Shown: positions 52,901-58,691 of the stretch, in pieces
Layout: each line of letters begins with the position of its first letter
Position numbering within the stretch: the stretch's first letter is position 1
Assembly: GCA_965228125.1 (NCBI GenBank)
Contig: OZ245791.1
Location: 1,984,001 to 2,048,000, forward strand
Direction: 5' to 3'
Source of the DNA: GWF2-38-69 sp965228125
GTDB lineage: Bacteria; Verrucomicrobiota; Lentisphaeria; Victivallales; GWF2-38-69
DNA length: 64,000 bases
Position numbers and translations under genes: made by a program
The notes under the pieces: generated by a model
Told to the model about the DNA's origin: nothing
What the model saw: only the letters and a program-made list of their open reading frames with translations
Databases searched by the model: none

Positions 52901-54386
52901 CACGGCCTCAGCCTATGACGAGTATGGCAACCTGATTGCTAGCAATAAGGACTCATTTATCTGGACTCAAACTTCTGCCCCCGACAGCGGACTTTTTGAC
53001 AACACTACGGCCGATGACTATACTGTAAGCGCAACATACGGCGGTAAAACCGGATATGCCGACATCACGGTAGTTGCAGGAGCGGCCGCAGCCTTTGACT
53101 TCACGACGATAGCTGGCCAGACGGCAGGTAGTGCCTTTTCAATAACCATAACAGCCTATGACCAGTACGGAAACGTTGCTGCAGGCTATACCGGAACAGC
53201 GACCCTGAGCGATACAAGTACAACTATTACGCCGACGACAACAGCAGCATTTGTATCTGGAGTAAACACAACTTCCGTTACGGTAACGCAGGCAGGGACC
53301 GATGCTATAACAGCAACAAATGGAAGCATAACTGGAACAAGTAATGTCTTTACTGTAGTAGCAGGAGCAGTTGATCATGTGACTGTAACGCCGGACGGTG
53401 ATACTATTACAGCAGGTGAAACCAAGCAATTCACGGCCTCAGCCTATGACGAGTATGGCAACCTGATTGCTAGCAATAAGGACTCATTTATCTGGACTCA
53501 AACTTCTGCCCCCGACAGCGGACTTTTTGACAACACTACGGCCGATGACTATACTGTAAGCGCAACATACGGCGGTAAAACCGGATATGCCGACATCACG
53601 GTAGTTGCAGGAGCGGCCGCAGCCTTTGACTTCACGACGATAGCTGGCCAGACGGCAGGTAGTGCCTTTTCAATAACCATAACAGCCTATGACCAGTACG
53701 GAAACGTTGCTGCAGGCTATACCGGAACAGCGACCCTGAGCGATACAAGTACAACTATTACGCCGACGACAACAGCAGCATTTGTATCTGGAGTAAACAC
53801 AACTTCCGTTACGGTAACGCAGGCAGGGACAGATGCTATAACAGCAACAAATGGAAGCATAACTGGAACAAGTAATAGCTTTACTGTAGTTGCAGCAGCA
53901 AGAAGAGAGTCAGGTATGAATGACGCAACTATCACCTCGATAATAGATGATTCTACAGGCGAACCTTCTAATAGTTCATCCCATCCTACTTATGATTTCG
54001 GAGTGGTTACTTTGAATGGAAAAATAATAAACGGCAGTACCACACAACATCTCGAAGATTCGACAAGTGTCAATTTCTCCAAGGAAGATGTCTTCAATCC
54101 TGATACTGAAAATGTGTATGACCATAAAGTCGACAAGCCTCTAAACTTTGAGCGCGCGTCTGTCAATAATGCACGCTATGATGATGACACCACGACAGGA
54201 GGAGATGGTGATGAACAGGAAGGAGATGAAACAGCTATGATATTTGATAAAACAAATGACTATCTGGCAATGATTGCAGGAATTACGGACGGAGAAAGTT
54301 TATATAGCGTTAAACTTGATAAGCATGCACTATTCAAAACCAGCACAGATATTTATCTTGATACTATTGCAGCAGGCCAAGCGTAA
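40920..54386 (+). CDS. Giant DUF4347 surface/secreted repeat protein
   Basis: A 4488-residue protein. LEQRVLFDGA at residues 6-15 is a variant of the LEPRxLFDGA tag of large repetitive proteins. DUF4347 spans about 118-275 (FIDSSVADADTI; DILFYGCDIAKDSAGQGVL). Two blocks of Pmp-like beta-helix repeats (SSTISGN...GGGIY) lie at about 410-640 and 914-1162. A nearly identical modular array covers about 1554-3520. Ig-like/invasin-type repeats of 177 residues are at about 3880-4320. A final acidic segment with no beta-barrel or anchor ends the protein. There is no classical signal peptide, so type I-like export is plausible. It is rich in Thr, Ser, Gly and Ala and is likely an adhesin. GAGGT precedes the ATG. 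Confidence 0.85.
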   Translation: MAIYELEQRVLFDGAAAVATADVVVAEMQTPDASVADSNEDSSGSNFTDTNHSADSSSSPTDSDQSSSDSTPDQTQIFIDTIVGTYDASTDGENILAAPDNADLLASTPNTENLSATHEVVFIDSSVADADTIVASLDENAEVVYLDSSESGIEQITDYLSTHDNVSSIQIFSEGNYAQIMLGDDVITADNIENYKDAISSWQSHLTSDADILFYGCDIAKDSAGQGVLNDIANWTGADVAASTDTTGVQGDWDLEYASGKIEAATITVHDYDHNLETYTVTQINDDGTGTTLYTLSWAINSSNDTTTVDDNIAFNLDSGDTVTISGTPTDSNVLPIITDSVTIDGTNIATGNNVTVKVAVTYAESVDQSITASAFRVFEIDASGETVTIENMTIQGGDISSGEMTSAGYGGGIYIVAETVELNNVEVSGSKAYFGGGIFCIHDCTLTVSSSTISGNTASSDGGGIYSSSRVTLTVSSSTISGNSASSGGGIVISIGDTLTVSSSTISGNTASFGGGIYSNADCTLTVSSSTISGNSASAVYDFAMGGGIYNAGTLTVSSSTISGNSASASFPANGGGIYNAGTLTVSSSTISGNSASAVNGFAMGGGIYNAGTLTVSSSTISGNTVSSDFPAKGGGIYSTSGNTYLLNTIIINNASNYATGKDIYLNSGSTYAYYCWYYSVDGTETITAVSCQTNVDGTLSDLADNGGYTYTIAVDSGSTALNNGCWVGTYTSGTTTKYAYSSDGTNWIAVDGGTISGNVTAITTDQRGYYINSGVGITIGAYQYNGIVAMIGTDTTVWTTGTLGTNVFTTVQDAVNVIVGDYLSDDTTIYLADTSILECAITINKTLSTEVTLTLTGEGTSTTVRVTTDTDSNDYKNRIFNITDTGSGTLTISNMTINGGDISSLSDTTSYGGGIYIAAGTVELNNVEVSGSKASYGGGIYSNSDCTLTLNSSTISGNTAYCSSLSSDDYAQGGGIYNHGILALTSSTISGNTASSASGSNANSYGGGICNDGTLTLTSSTIRDNTASGSSTYGGGIYNWTNTSCTVTSSTISNNTASSSNSDACGGGIFNDAGSSCTVTSSTISNNTASGYSTYGGGICNWIGTSCTVTSSTISNNTASASNVDACGGGIYCYSNTDSLYTTIISSTISGNSASSGGGIYNCNGNTCILNTIIVNNSSSDIYTCDDDSTYTYVYYSWYNILDGKDINIETNAPNITIAYTTDDLGPLENNGGTTETMALLTGCPAIGAGTYAYYNATDGYYFYDNQSTQVAHKLDASYTVITPATPDLDKIDTDQRGVTISGIPDIGAYNIAVLYYMAKTTGDWNASSGTYVWYTNTTGGTDGSTYITATYTAPTAENSGGIIIYNNISVTISTGGFSIDQTTVNTGASIIVSSDVTLTIADDGTEAVDLTVEGTGSVDVNGTLDVTGAQIAYTGTGGSLYLAQSSFTVGTFSAGSSTVTYDGSGAQTIAAIAYYNLTTSSSGTKTLGGATTVVGALTVDSGTTIQGGYALDVTGNATINGALGSTTSLASFSVSGTSSIGADITTTGIQAYTGAVTLTDNGSTTVFTTTDSAITFTGGVTDGASTVGLTVNAGSAATTISSAVTIDGTLTKAGSGNFVTNGNGVTTGGLTVTAGTFNAGSSNGTWDINGNVSIGASGTLIATEGTFTVSGNWADSGLFTERNSTVNFDGSAQNIGTETFYNLTTSGTGAKTLTGNVTVSNDLTVGSSSTIQGGYELSVTGNAAIDGAIGSTGALSLFTVGGTSSIGANITTAGVQTYTGAVTLTDAGNTTTFTTTNSAITFTGGVTDGASTVGLTVNAGSAATTISSAVTIDGTLTKAGSGNFVTNGNDITTGGLTVNAGTFNSGSSNGTWDINGNVSIGASGTLIATEGTFTVSGNWADSGSFTERNSTVNFDGSAQNIGTETFYNLTTSGTGAKTLTGNVTVSNDLTVGSSSTIQGGYELSVTGNAAIDGAIGSTGTLSLFTVGGTSSIGADITTTGIQAYTGAVTLTDNGSTTVFTTTDSAITFTGGVTDGASTVGLTVNAGSAATTISSAVTIDGTLTKAGSGNFVTNGNGVTTGGLTVNAGTFNSGSSNGTWDINGNVSIGASGTLIATEGTFTVSGNWADSGSFTERNSTVNFDGSAQNIGTETFYNLTTSGTGAKTLTGNVTVSNDLTVGSSSTIQGGYELSVTGNAAIDGAIGSTDTLSLFTVGGTSSIGADITTTGIQAYTGAVTLTADTVLAGSTVTFNNTIDGTTAGQEGLAITGSAVFGEAIGATTSLKYLTVSGTSSIGADITTTGIQAYTGAVTLTDNGSTTVFTTTDSAITFTGGVTDGASTVGLTVNAGSAATTISSAVTIDGTLTKAGSGNFVTNGNGVTTGGLTVTAGTFNAGSSNGTWDINGNVSIGASGTLIATEGTFTVSGNWADSGLFTERNSTVNFDGSAQNIGTETFYNLTTSGTGAKTLTGNVTVSNDLTVGSSSTIQGGYELSVTGNAAIDGAIGSTGALSLFTVGGTSSIGANITTAGVQTYTGAVTLTDAGNTTTFTTTNSAITFTGGVTDGASTVGLTVNAGSAATTISSAVTIDGTLTKAGSGNFVTNGNGVTTGGLTVTAGTFNAGSSNGTWDINGNVSIGASGTLIATEGTFTVSGNWADSGSFTERNSTVNFDGSAQNIGTETFYNLTTSGTGAKTLTGNVTVSNDLTVGSSSTIQGGYELSVTGNAAIDGAIGSTGTLSLFTVGGTSSIGADITTTGIQAYTGAVTLTADTVLAGSTVTFNNTIDGTTAGQEGLAITGSAVFGEAIGSTTSLEYLTVSGTSSIGANVTTTGVQAYTGAVTLTDDGNTTTFTTTNSAITFTGGVTDGTSSVGLTVNAGSAATTISSAVTIDSILTKEGSGNFVTNGNDITTGGLTVNAGTFNSGSSNGTWDINGNVSIGASGTLIATEGTFTVSGNWADSGSFTERNSTVNFDGSARNIGTETFYNLTTSGTGAKTLTGNVTVSNDLTVGSSSTIQGGYELSVTGNAAIDGAIGSTDTLSLFTVGGTSSIGADITTTGIQAYTGAVTLTADTVLAGSTVTFNNTIDGTTAGQEGLAITGSAVFGEAIGATTSLKYLTVSGTSSIGANITTAGVQTYTGAVTLTDAGNTTTFTTTNSAITFTGGVTDGASTVGLTVNAGSAATTISSAVTIDGTLTKAGSGNFVTNGNGVTTGGLTVTAGTFNAGSSNGTWDINGNVSIGASGTLIATEGTFTVSGNWADSGSFTERNSTVNFDGSAQNIGTETFYNLTTSGTGAKTLTGNVTVSNDLTVGSSSTIQGGYELSVTGNAAIDGAIGSTGTLSLFTVGGTSSIGADITTTGIQAYTGAVTLTADTVLAGSTVTFNNTIDGTTAGQEGLAITGSAVFGEAIGSTTSLEYLTVSGTSSIGADITTTGIQAYTGAVTLTDNGSTTVFTTTDSAITFTGGVTDGASTVGLTVNAGSAATTISSAVTIDGTLTKAGSGNFVTNGNDITTGGLTVNAGVFNSGNSSGTWDINGDVTIALGAALNATSGTFTVSGSWSNSGTFTTNDNTVTFDGNADQTISGSSTFYNLTIANTGDPSTVEVDASTSTSLAVTNNLLVNDGKFISATDYNNVSIASGAVLELSGDITVSGNWSNSGTFTPGAYTVTLDGADQEISAETFYSLVSNGAGLKTLTGDVTIENALTLTSGIFILGNYNMVLRFTGNISGTGSSTNMIASTGTGKLRKYVDGTSGTFSLPVGTYDTGTSTASYSPASISFAAGTYSAGAYVEISVTADKYADNPSTTDYLNRYWDISSSGITNYSATVSCTYLASDVTGTEADIEGIEYASGVWSGFSAASISTHSFAITAANELGIFTGGEAASLDYFEITTIAGQTAGSAFSITITAYDQYGNIAAGYTGTATLSDTSTTITPTTTAAFVSGVNTTSVTVTQAGTDAITATDGLITDTSNVFTVVAGAVDHVTVTPDGDTITAGETKQFTASAYDEYGNLIASNKDSFIWTQTSAPDSGLFDNTTADDYTVSATYGGKTGYADITVVAGAAAAFDFTTIAGQTAGSAFSITITAYDQYGNVAAGYTGTATLSDTSTTITPTTTAAFVSGVNTTSVTVTQAGTDAITATNGSITGTSNVFTVVAGAVDHVTVTPDGDTITAGETKQFTASAYDEYGNLIASNKDSFIWTQTSAPDSGLFDNTTADDYTVSATYGGKTGYADITVVAGAAAAFDFTTIAGQTAGSAFSITITAYDQYGNVAAGYTGTATLSDTSTTITPTTTAAFVSGVNTTSVTVTQAGTDAITATNGSITGTSNSFTVVAAARRESGMNDATITSIIDDSTGEPSNSSSHPTYDFGVVTLNGKIINGSTTQHLEDSTSVNFSKEDVFNPDTENVYDHKVDKPLNFERASVNNARYDDDTTTGGDGDEQEGDETAMIFDKTNDYLAMIAGITDGESLYSVKLDKHALFKTSTDIYLDTIAAGQA
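42149..42840 (+). repeat. First block of Pmp-like GGGIY repeats
   Basis: About eight copies of a 24-37-residue unit, SSSTISGN-(A/S)S-x-GGGIY, are encoded by DNA sharing cctcaaccatcagcggg. The pattern resembles the GGA(I/L/V)/FxxN repeats of chlamydial polymorphic membrane proteins and other right-handed beta-helices. G runs of six are frequent, as in ggtggggggattt. Confidence 0.85.
43659..44405 (+). repeat. Second block of Pmp-like repeats with three G9 tracts
   Basis: About eight further copies of the unit are encoded with tcctccactatcag or a close variant. Three units encode Tyr-Gly-Gly-Gly-Ile with an uninterrupted run of nine Gs at 43734-43742, 43941-43949 and 44211-44219. All are in frame as GGG GGG GGG. 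Other copies break the run with T or A. Confidence 0.85.
45581..51480 (+). repeat. Near-identical 678-bp repeat array with optional 222-bp module
   Basis: Equivalent points recur at 45581, 46259, 46937, 47837, 48515, 49415, 50315 and 51215. The steps are 678, 678, 900, 678, 900, 900 and 900 bases. The 900-base steps are the 678-base unit (226 residues) plus a 222-base module (74 residues) at 47615, 49193, 50093 and 50993. Copies are almost identical in DNA, including silent sites. The unit at 49415 is the most diverged in its first 200 bases. The last unit decays after about 51450. Units exchange short variants (for example AGNTTTFTTTN versus NGSTTVFTTTD) in mosaic fashion. Confidence 0.9.
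52560..53900 (+). repeat. 531-bp Ig-like repeats at the giant protein's C-terminal part
   Basis: The sequence cgatagctggcc recurs at 52576, 53107 and 53638, exactly 531 bases apart (177 residues). There are two full copies and one partial. Each holds two Ig-like subdomains (FSITITAYDQYGN...; TPDGDTITAGETKQFTASAYD). The second and third copies are almost identical, indicating recent duplication. Confidence 0.9.
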
Positions 54387-54468
54387 TATTTATAAACAAG
54401 AAACTGAAAAATTAATGACATTGTTGCAAATTAATAAAATAGGAATCAATAGCAAAAAAGGAGTTATT

Positions 54469-54717
54469 ATGAGTTGCAGAGAAGAAGTTTATGTAGACGG
54501 AATCGGTAAAATTCATTTCGTAAAAGGAATGGTAAGATTCGATTTAATCAGTTACGAACCATCAGAAAGCGGGAAAGAACCTGATATAGTTGAGAAACAA
54601 AGAATTATTATGCCTCCGGATGGTTTTCTTGCTATGTTTAACACTATGCAGAAGCTTATTGATCAACTGGTGGAAGCAGGCGTTCTAAAAAGAAGAGAGC
54701 CTGAGAAAAAGAAATAA
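54469..54717 (+). CDS. Small hypothetical companion of the giant protein
   Basis: An 82-residue soluble protein. Its start at 54469 is set by AAGGAG five bases upstream; an earlier in-frame start would lie inside the giant gene. It begins SCREEVYVDGIGKIHFVKGM, a strand-rich half with VRFDLISYEP, followed by RIIMPPDGFLAMFNTMQKLI, a helical half, and a Lys/Glu-rich tail. I do not recognise the family with certainty. It lies 82 bases after the giant gene and before amt. Its position suggests a chaperone or regulator for the tolC-like/giant-protein unit, which is inference only. Confidence 0.7.
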   Translation: MSCREEVYVDGIGKIHFVKGMVRFDLISYEPSESGKEPDIVEKQRIIMPPDGFLAMFNTMQKLIDQLVEAGVLKRREPEKKK

Positions 54718-54854
54718 GTATAGCAAAAGTTAAGCGCTAATGTTCGTGTTTTTGCTACATTGCTTGCAATCCATCAGTTTTCAAAATTTTCCCATCTTAT
54801 GGGATGACTGTGAATCCGAAACTTTAATTTTAATATCTAAATAGGATAACTGCT

Positions 54855-56078
54855 ATGGGACAGATTAGCCCTGGAGATACAGCTTTTGTTTTAATAAGCG
54901 CTGCTCTCGTATGCCTCATGACACCGGGATTGGCTTTCTTCTACGGAGGACTTGTACGAAGGAAAAATGTACTGACCATAATGATGCAAAATTTTATTGC
55001 AATGGGCGTGGTAACAACAATATGGGTTATTTGCGGTTTTAGTCTGGCTTTTGGGAAAGGAGATGGAGTTATCGGGAATATCGCTCAATACTTTATGCTC
55101 AACAATGTCGGGTTTTCTCCTAATCCAAATCATGGAAGCACTATACCTTTTCTGACTTTTTTTTCATATCAGGAAATGTTTGCAGTCATTACCCCTGCTT
55201 TGATAACAGGCGCATTTGCTGACAGAGTTACATTCAAAGGTTATTTGGTATTCCTTGTTTTCTGGAGTTTTCTTGTGTATATACCTTTTACTCATTCTAT
55301 TTGGGGCGGTGGTTTTCTCCAGAAAATGGGAGTGGTTGACTTCGCAGGAGGCATAGTAGTACATGTAAGCGCTGGAATGGCAGCGCTGGCTTCAGTAATT
55401 TATGTGGGAAGAAGAAATGTGAAGCCAGGCGAAAGCCTGGAACCTCACAATGTAATGTATGTAGCTCTAGGTACAGGACTATTGTGGTTCGGATGGTTCG
55501 GCTTTAATGCAGGAAGCGCTCTCGGCGCAAACGGTATTGCGGCACACGCATTTGTAAATACTGATATTTCAGGTTCAGTAGCGATGCTTACATGGCTTGC
55601 CATTTCGTGGATAAGAGAAAAGAGGCCAAGTTTGATAGGAGCAATGACCGGAGCCGTGGCAGGGCTTGCGGCAATAACTCCCTGTGCTGGATATGTGCCG
55701 TCATGGGCAGCGTTTATCATCGGCCTTCTTTCTGGAGTGGGATGTTTCTATGCAGTCAGGATCAGAATCAAAATCGGGTGGGATGATGCACTCGATGTAT
55801 GGGGCGTTCACGGAGTGGGCGGTATACTCGGTTCGATACTCGTAGGAGTTTTTGCCTACAAAGAAATTAATGGAGTAAGCGGTCTTTTAGACGGTAACCC
55901 TCATCAGCTTTGGATTCAGGTCTTCGCAGTTGTCATAACAGCAGTCTACGCTTTTGTAGCTACGCTTATCGTTCTCTGGATTGTAAATAAACTAGTTTCA
56001 GTTCGCGTGCCTGACACGATCGAAGCCGAAGGGCTTGACCAGGCAATCCTCGGAGAAGTTGCCTATAGAGAAAACTAA
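54855..56078 (+). CDS. amt: Ammonium transporter
   Basis: An Amt/MEP/Rh channel of 407 residues with 11 expected membrane helices. LMTPGLAFFYGGLVRRKNVL at the N-terminus, HSIWGGGFLQKMGVVDFAGG near 146, the first pore histidine in VVHVSAGMAAL near 170, GTGLLWFGWFGFNAGSALG, and the second pore histidine in DVWGVHGVGGILGSI near 313 are all standard. The N-terminus has no cleaved signal. No PII (glnK) gene follows, which is unusual for amt. Confidence 0.95.
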   Translation: MGQISPGDTAFVLISAALVCLMTPGLAFFYGGLVRRKNVLTIMMQNFIAMGVVTTIWVICGFSLAFGKGDGVIGNIAQYFMLNNVGFSPNPNHGSTIPFLTFFSYQEMFAVITPALITGAFADRVTFKGYLVFLVFWSFLVYIPFTHSIWGGGFLQKMGVVDFAGGIVVHVSAGMAALASVIYVGRRNVKPGESLEPHNVMYVALGTGLLWFGWFGFNAGSALGANGIAAHAFVNTDISGSVAMLTWLAISWIREKRPSLIGAMTGAVAGLAAITPCAGYVPSWAAFIIGLLSGVGCFYAVRIRIKIGWDDALDVWGVHGVGGILGSILVGVFAYKEINGVSGLLDGNPHQLWIQVFAVVITAVYAFVATLIVLWIVNKLVSVRVPDTIEAEGLDQAILGEVAYREN

Positions 56079-56109
56079 GAAGCTTTGAGTTTAAATTCTG
56101 AGCACTGAG

Positions 56110-56127
56110 CGACGGGAAAACCCGTCG
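56110..56127 (+). terminator. Hairpin downstream of amt
   Basis: CGACGGG (56110-56116) pairs with CCCGTCG (56121-56127) around an AAAA loop. No long T-run follows, so termination would be weak. Confidence 0.4.
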
Positions 56128-56202
56128 TAAAACTAGAAAGATTCTTAAGTACGCTAAAGATGCCGTTATAGATTTATTCTAATAAAAAACTAATTATTAT
56201 GT

Positions 56203-56232
56203 AACACCCCCCTTTCCTGAGGGGTGTTTTAG
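56203..56232 (+). terminator. Terminator-like hairpin before the 55-residue gene
   Basis: AACACCCC (56203-56210) pairs with GGGGTGTT (56221-56228), followed by two more Ts. It ends five bases before the start codon at 56234. It may terminate amt transcription or mask the start of the next gene, since its right arm contains the only G-rich stretch that could serve as a ribosome site. Confidence 0.6.
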
Positions 56233-56233
56233 T

Positions 56234-56401
56234 ATGTGTGAAAATATTAAAATAGTTTGCTGTTGTTGCCTCAGGACTAAAGAGGGCGATCAGTGGCTTA
56301 CAATAAACCAGTTCTTAAAGAAGCATTCCAATGTGGAGTATTCCCACACATACTGCCCTAAATGTTATGAAAACTTTTTAAGTTCACTAAAGAACCAATG
56401 A
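56234..56401 (+). CDS. Stand-alone CxxC zinc-ribbon-like protein (55 residues)
   Basis: A short frame encoding MCENIKIVCCCCLRTKEGDQ followed by a W-containing helix, KKHSNVEYSHTYCPKCYENF and a short tail. It aligns with the C-terminal module of the two membrane sensors at 4987-6363 and 11983-13332. The first CxxC, the tryptophan, the histidine, the (F/Y)SH before the second cysteine pair, and CPxC are all kept in register. It probably binds a metal. It could compete with or relay from the sensors. The G-rich ribosome site overlaps the preceding hairpin. Confidence 0.65.
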   Translation: MCENIKIVCCCCLRTKEGDQWLTINQFLKKHSNVEYSHTYCPKCYENFLSSLKNQ

Positions 56402-56549
56402 GCAATTTTGAATTTTTATTTTAGAAAACCACGTCTTAGCAAAAACGGGTAGTGCATATATTCATAATGTAACTTTTCTTTTTGAATTTTCAGAGAGACA
56501 AGGATCAATTAGTCTTTTCGATCAGAGGTCTCAACTTATTTTTAAGAGA

Positions 56550-58151
56550 TTACTTAGCTAATTGTTCGATATCCTTTTTTAATTGAATCAGGGTTGAGTT
56601 GTAAACAAACGCATTAAGTCCGTCAATAATATTTGCTAAAGCCTGGGCATTCTCAAAAGACCAGCCATTGTTGTTATCAAGAATAGTCAGCAAACCGTTG
56701 GAGAATTGTGCAAGTGCGGTGGATGAGAGTTCCTTGTTTTCAATGGCAGTGATTAAGATATAAAATGAATTTACTACTGTCGTTAAATTGTCTGAAGACC
56801 AACCATTGTTTCCATTCTTAATAATAATAAAGACGTTGTCCCATATTTCCTTGAGTCCATCATAGTATAGAGAAGCCTGAGAGGCTGAACCATACTCACT
56901 CTTGATAGCTGTGCCGATCTTTATAAACAATGGAGTAAGATTAGATTCGACAACGCTTGCTGTCAGAGTCCCGTTACTGCTGGAAGTATACAGCTTCAAA
57001 GATATGGATATTGCGCTAAATACAATATCGCTATGTTTCAGTACAATGCTTATCGGGAGGTTATCTATAGTGCCGATAATGGTGATTGCACGGTCAAAGG
57101 ATGCCTTCTGGCTTGTGTTGAGCTTATTATTTAAAAGTACTTTCAGATTAGATAAAATTATGCCTATTTGTTCGATATCAGATGATTGATGGTTTTCTAT
57201 CAGATTTTCAAGTGAGGAGAGCATGTTTTGAACATTGGCAATACTTCCATTGTTTACAAGCTGCTCTATAGAATAGGCGAGGTTTATCATATCGGCATAG
57301 TTTGTAGATACGCTTCCAATCTGCCATGGCCCTACAAGAGAATCAATGGCGGCAATGATATTTATCACGGCGTTAGCCTGTTCAGAAGTGATTAGTTTTT
57401 CTATCTGAGCCCAGGTAACGACATTTTCAGAAAACATTGCAATATCGTTGAAAGTCAAGGTGTTGCTTTGGGCTTTAATAACCAAGACTGCAATATTGAT
57501 TCCATTCATTTCTACAAAACTCAGTGCGTATTTGGCTATATCGTTCAGTTCCCTTAATGCCCTGTTTGAAGGAGTATGGCATTGCACTATAGTGATCGTA
57601 GGATTGAAATTCATGATATATGAGGGAATTACAGCCTGCCATGAACATGTTCTTACGTATGGTTTTATATAAGGTTTCCATCTGTAAAAACTAAGTTTTC
57701 CCGGATTGACACCCCAGCCGTAAACTTCTGCATCCTCATTTGTTGCAAATGCTTGGTCCAATATGCTGTTCATTTTTGCATTCAGGATGCAAATGGCAAA
57801 ACCACAACTGTCCTTTGCGATGATAAATGTCCCTCCTGTAAAACCGCTTAGCAGATTAAAGTCTGATAGAGTAGTTGTTCCATTTATTTGCAATGCCCCC
57901 GAAGGCATATCATAGCTGGTAACAGTGGTTGACATTGCCCAGTCCTTCCCGTCGTTGCAAAGATTTATCTGTGCTTTAGATGTGTAGTTGCACCCAAGAG
58001 GTTTTTTGTCATAGGTGTATGTCGTTCCATTGCTGCTAGTGTAAGACGTAAAATTTGCGCTTGCCAAGGCTTGCGGCGATGACATAAATAATATGCAGAA
58101 TCCCAGTATGACTCCGATTAAACAGTTTATTGTTTTTTGTTTTGTTCTCAT
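56550..58151 (-). CDS. Secreted hypothetical protein
   Basis: A 533-residue protein with a clear signal peptide (about 1-31, hydrophobic LIGVILGFCILFMSS, ending QALAS). The N-terminal third is strand-rich with six or more cysteines, suggesting disulfides (GCNYTSKAQINLC; DSCGFAICILN; VRTCSWQAV; IVQCHTPSN). The remainder is a long series of amphipathic helices with weak repeats (NNNGWSFENAQ; NGNNGWSSDNL), like a HEAT-type or helical solenoid. I do not recognise a family. It is divergent from the AlbA-type gene. Its 5' end was copied to 37.7 kb. Confidence 0.75.
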   Translation of the reverse strand: MRTKQKTINCLIGVILGFCILFMSSPQALASANFTSYTSSNGTTYTYDKKPLGCNYTSKAQINLCNDGKDWAMSTTVTSYDMPSGALQINGTTTLSDFNLLSGFTGGTFIIAKDSCGFAICILNAKMNSILDQAFATNEDAEVYGWGVNPGKLSFYRWKPYIKPYVRTCSWQAVIPSYIMNFNPTITIVQCHTPSNRALRELNDIAKYALSFVEMNGINIAVLVIKAQSNTLTFNDIAMFSENVVTWAQIEKLITSEQANAVINIIAAIDSLVGPWQIGSVSTNYADMINLAYSIEQLVNNGSIANVQNMLSSLENLIENHQSSDIEQIGIILSNLKVLLNNKLNTSQKASFDRAITIIGTIDNLPISIVLKHSDIVFSAISISLKLYTSSSNGTLTASVVESNLTPLFIKIGTAIKSEYGSASQASLYYDGLKEIWDNVFIIIKNGNNGWSSDNLTTVVNSFYILITAIENKELSSTALAQFSNGLLTILDNNNGWSFENAQALANIIDGLNAFVYNSTLIQLKKDIEQLAK

Positions 58152-58691
58152 ATTTACCCCCTGATTTGATTTTTCTGTTTATTTTTTATTTTAGTTTTTT
58201 TAGTTAATCGCGAGAGATTTTTTGTTGGGTTCTTCCATTTTGGGAACCTGCAGCCTTTAATCTTTCTTAGTCCAAGTTTATCTTATGAGGGTTTTATAGG
58301 GCAATTAATCTTTTTTATTATCTTAAATAATTGACATAGATGTTAATTTGCATTGACTAACGAGTAAATAATGCTGATGCTGTAGAATCGTATCCTAAAC
58401 GATAGAGCTTTTAAAAAGCGGGGGATATAAAAAACATTAAGGAATCAGGATTAAAATACAGCAACAATGTATTGTGATTATTTTCTATAGAGCTATCTTT
58501 GAAAAAATATTATGAAATCGGGGAATAGTGTTCGCGACTGAAGCATTATGAATGATTTAATCGTAAATAGATTGATAAAAAAAGGTGAAGGGATTTCGGT
58601 AGAATTTGAAGAATTCGGATTGAAAGACATAAACAGCCTTTTTAAAACAGTTTGTGCTTTTCTTAATCGATATGGAGGAGAAATTCTTATC
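58078..58691. repeat. Right (intact) copy of the 20-kb-separated direct repeat
   Basis: This block spans the first 25 codons of the secreted-protein gene (minus strand), the 396-base intergenic region and the first 48 codons of the AlbA-type gene (plus strand). It matches 37732-38157 except for about 185 extra bases near 58224-58408. Confidence 0.85.
58152..58547. promoter_or_regulatory. Divergent intergenic region between the secreted protein and AlbA-type genes
   Basis: No gene is seen in these 396 bases. It must hold promoters for both divergent genes. A TTGACA lies at about 58331, but no good -10 box could be matched to it. The 150 bases before the AlbA-type start are conserved in the left copy at 37.9 kb. 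Confidence 0.45.
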
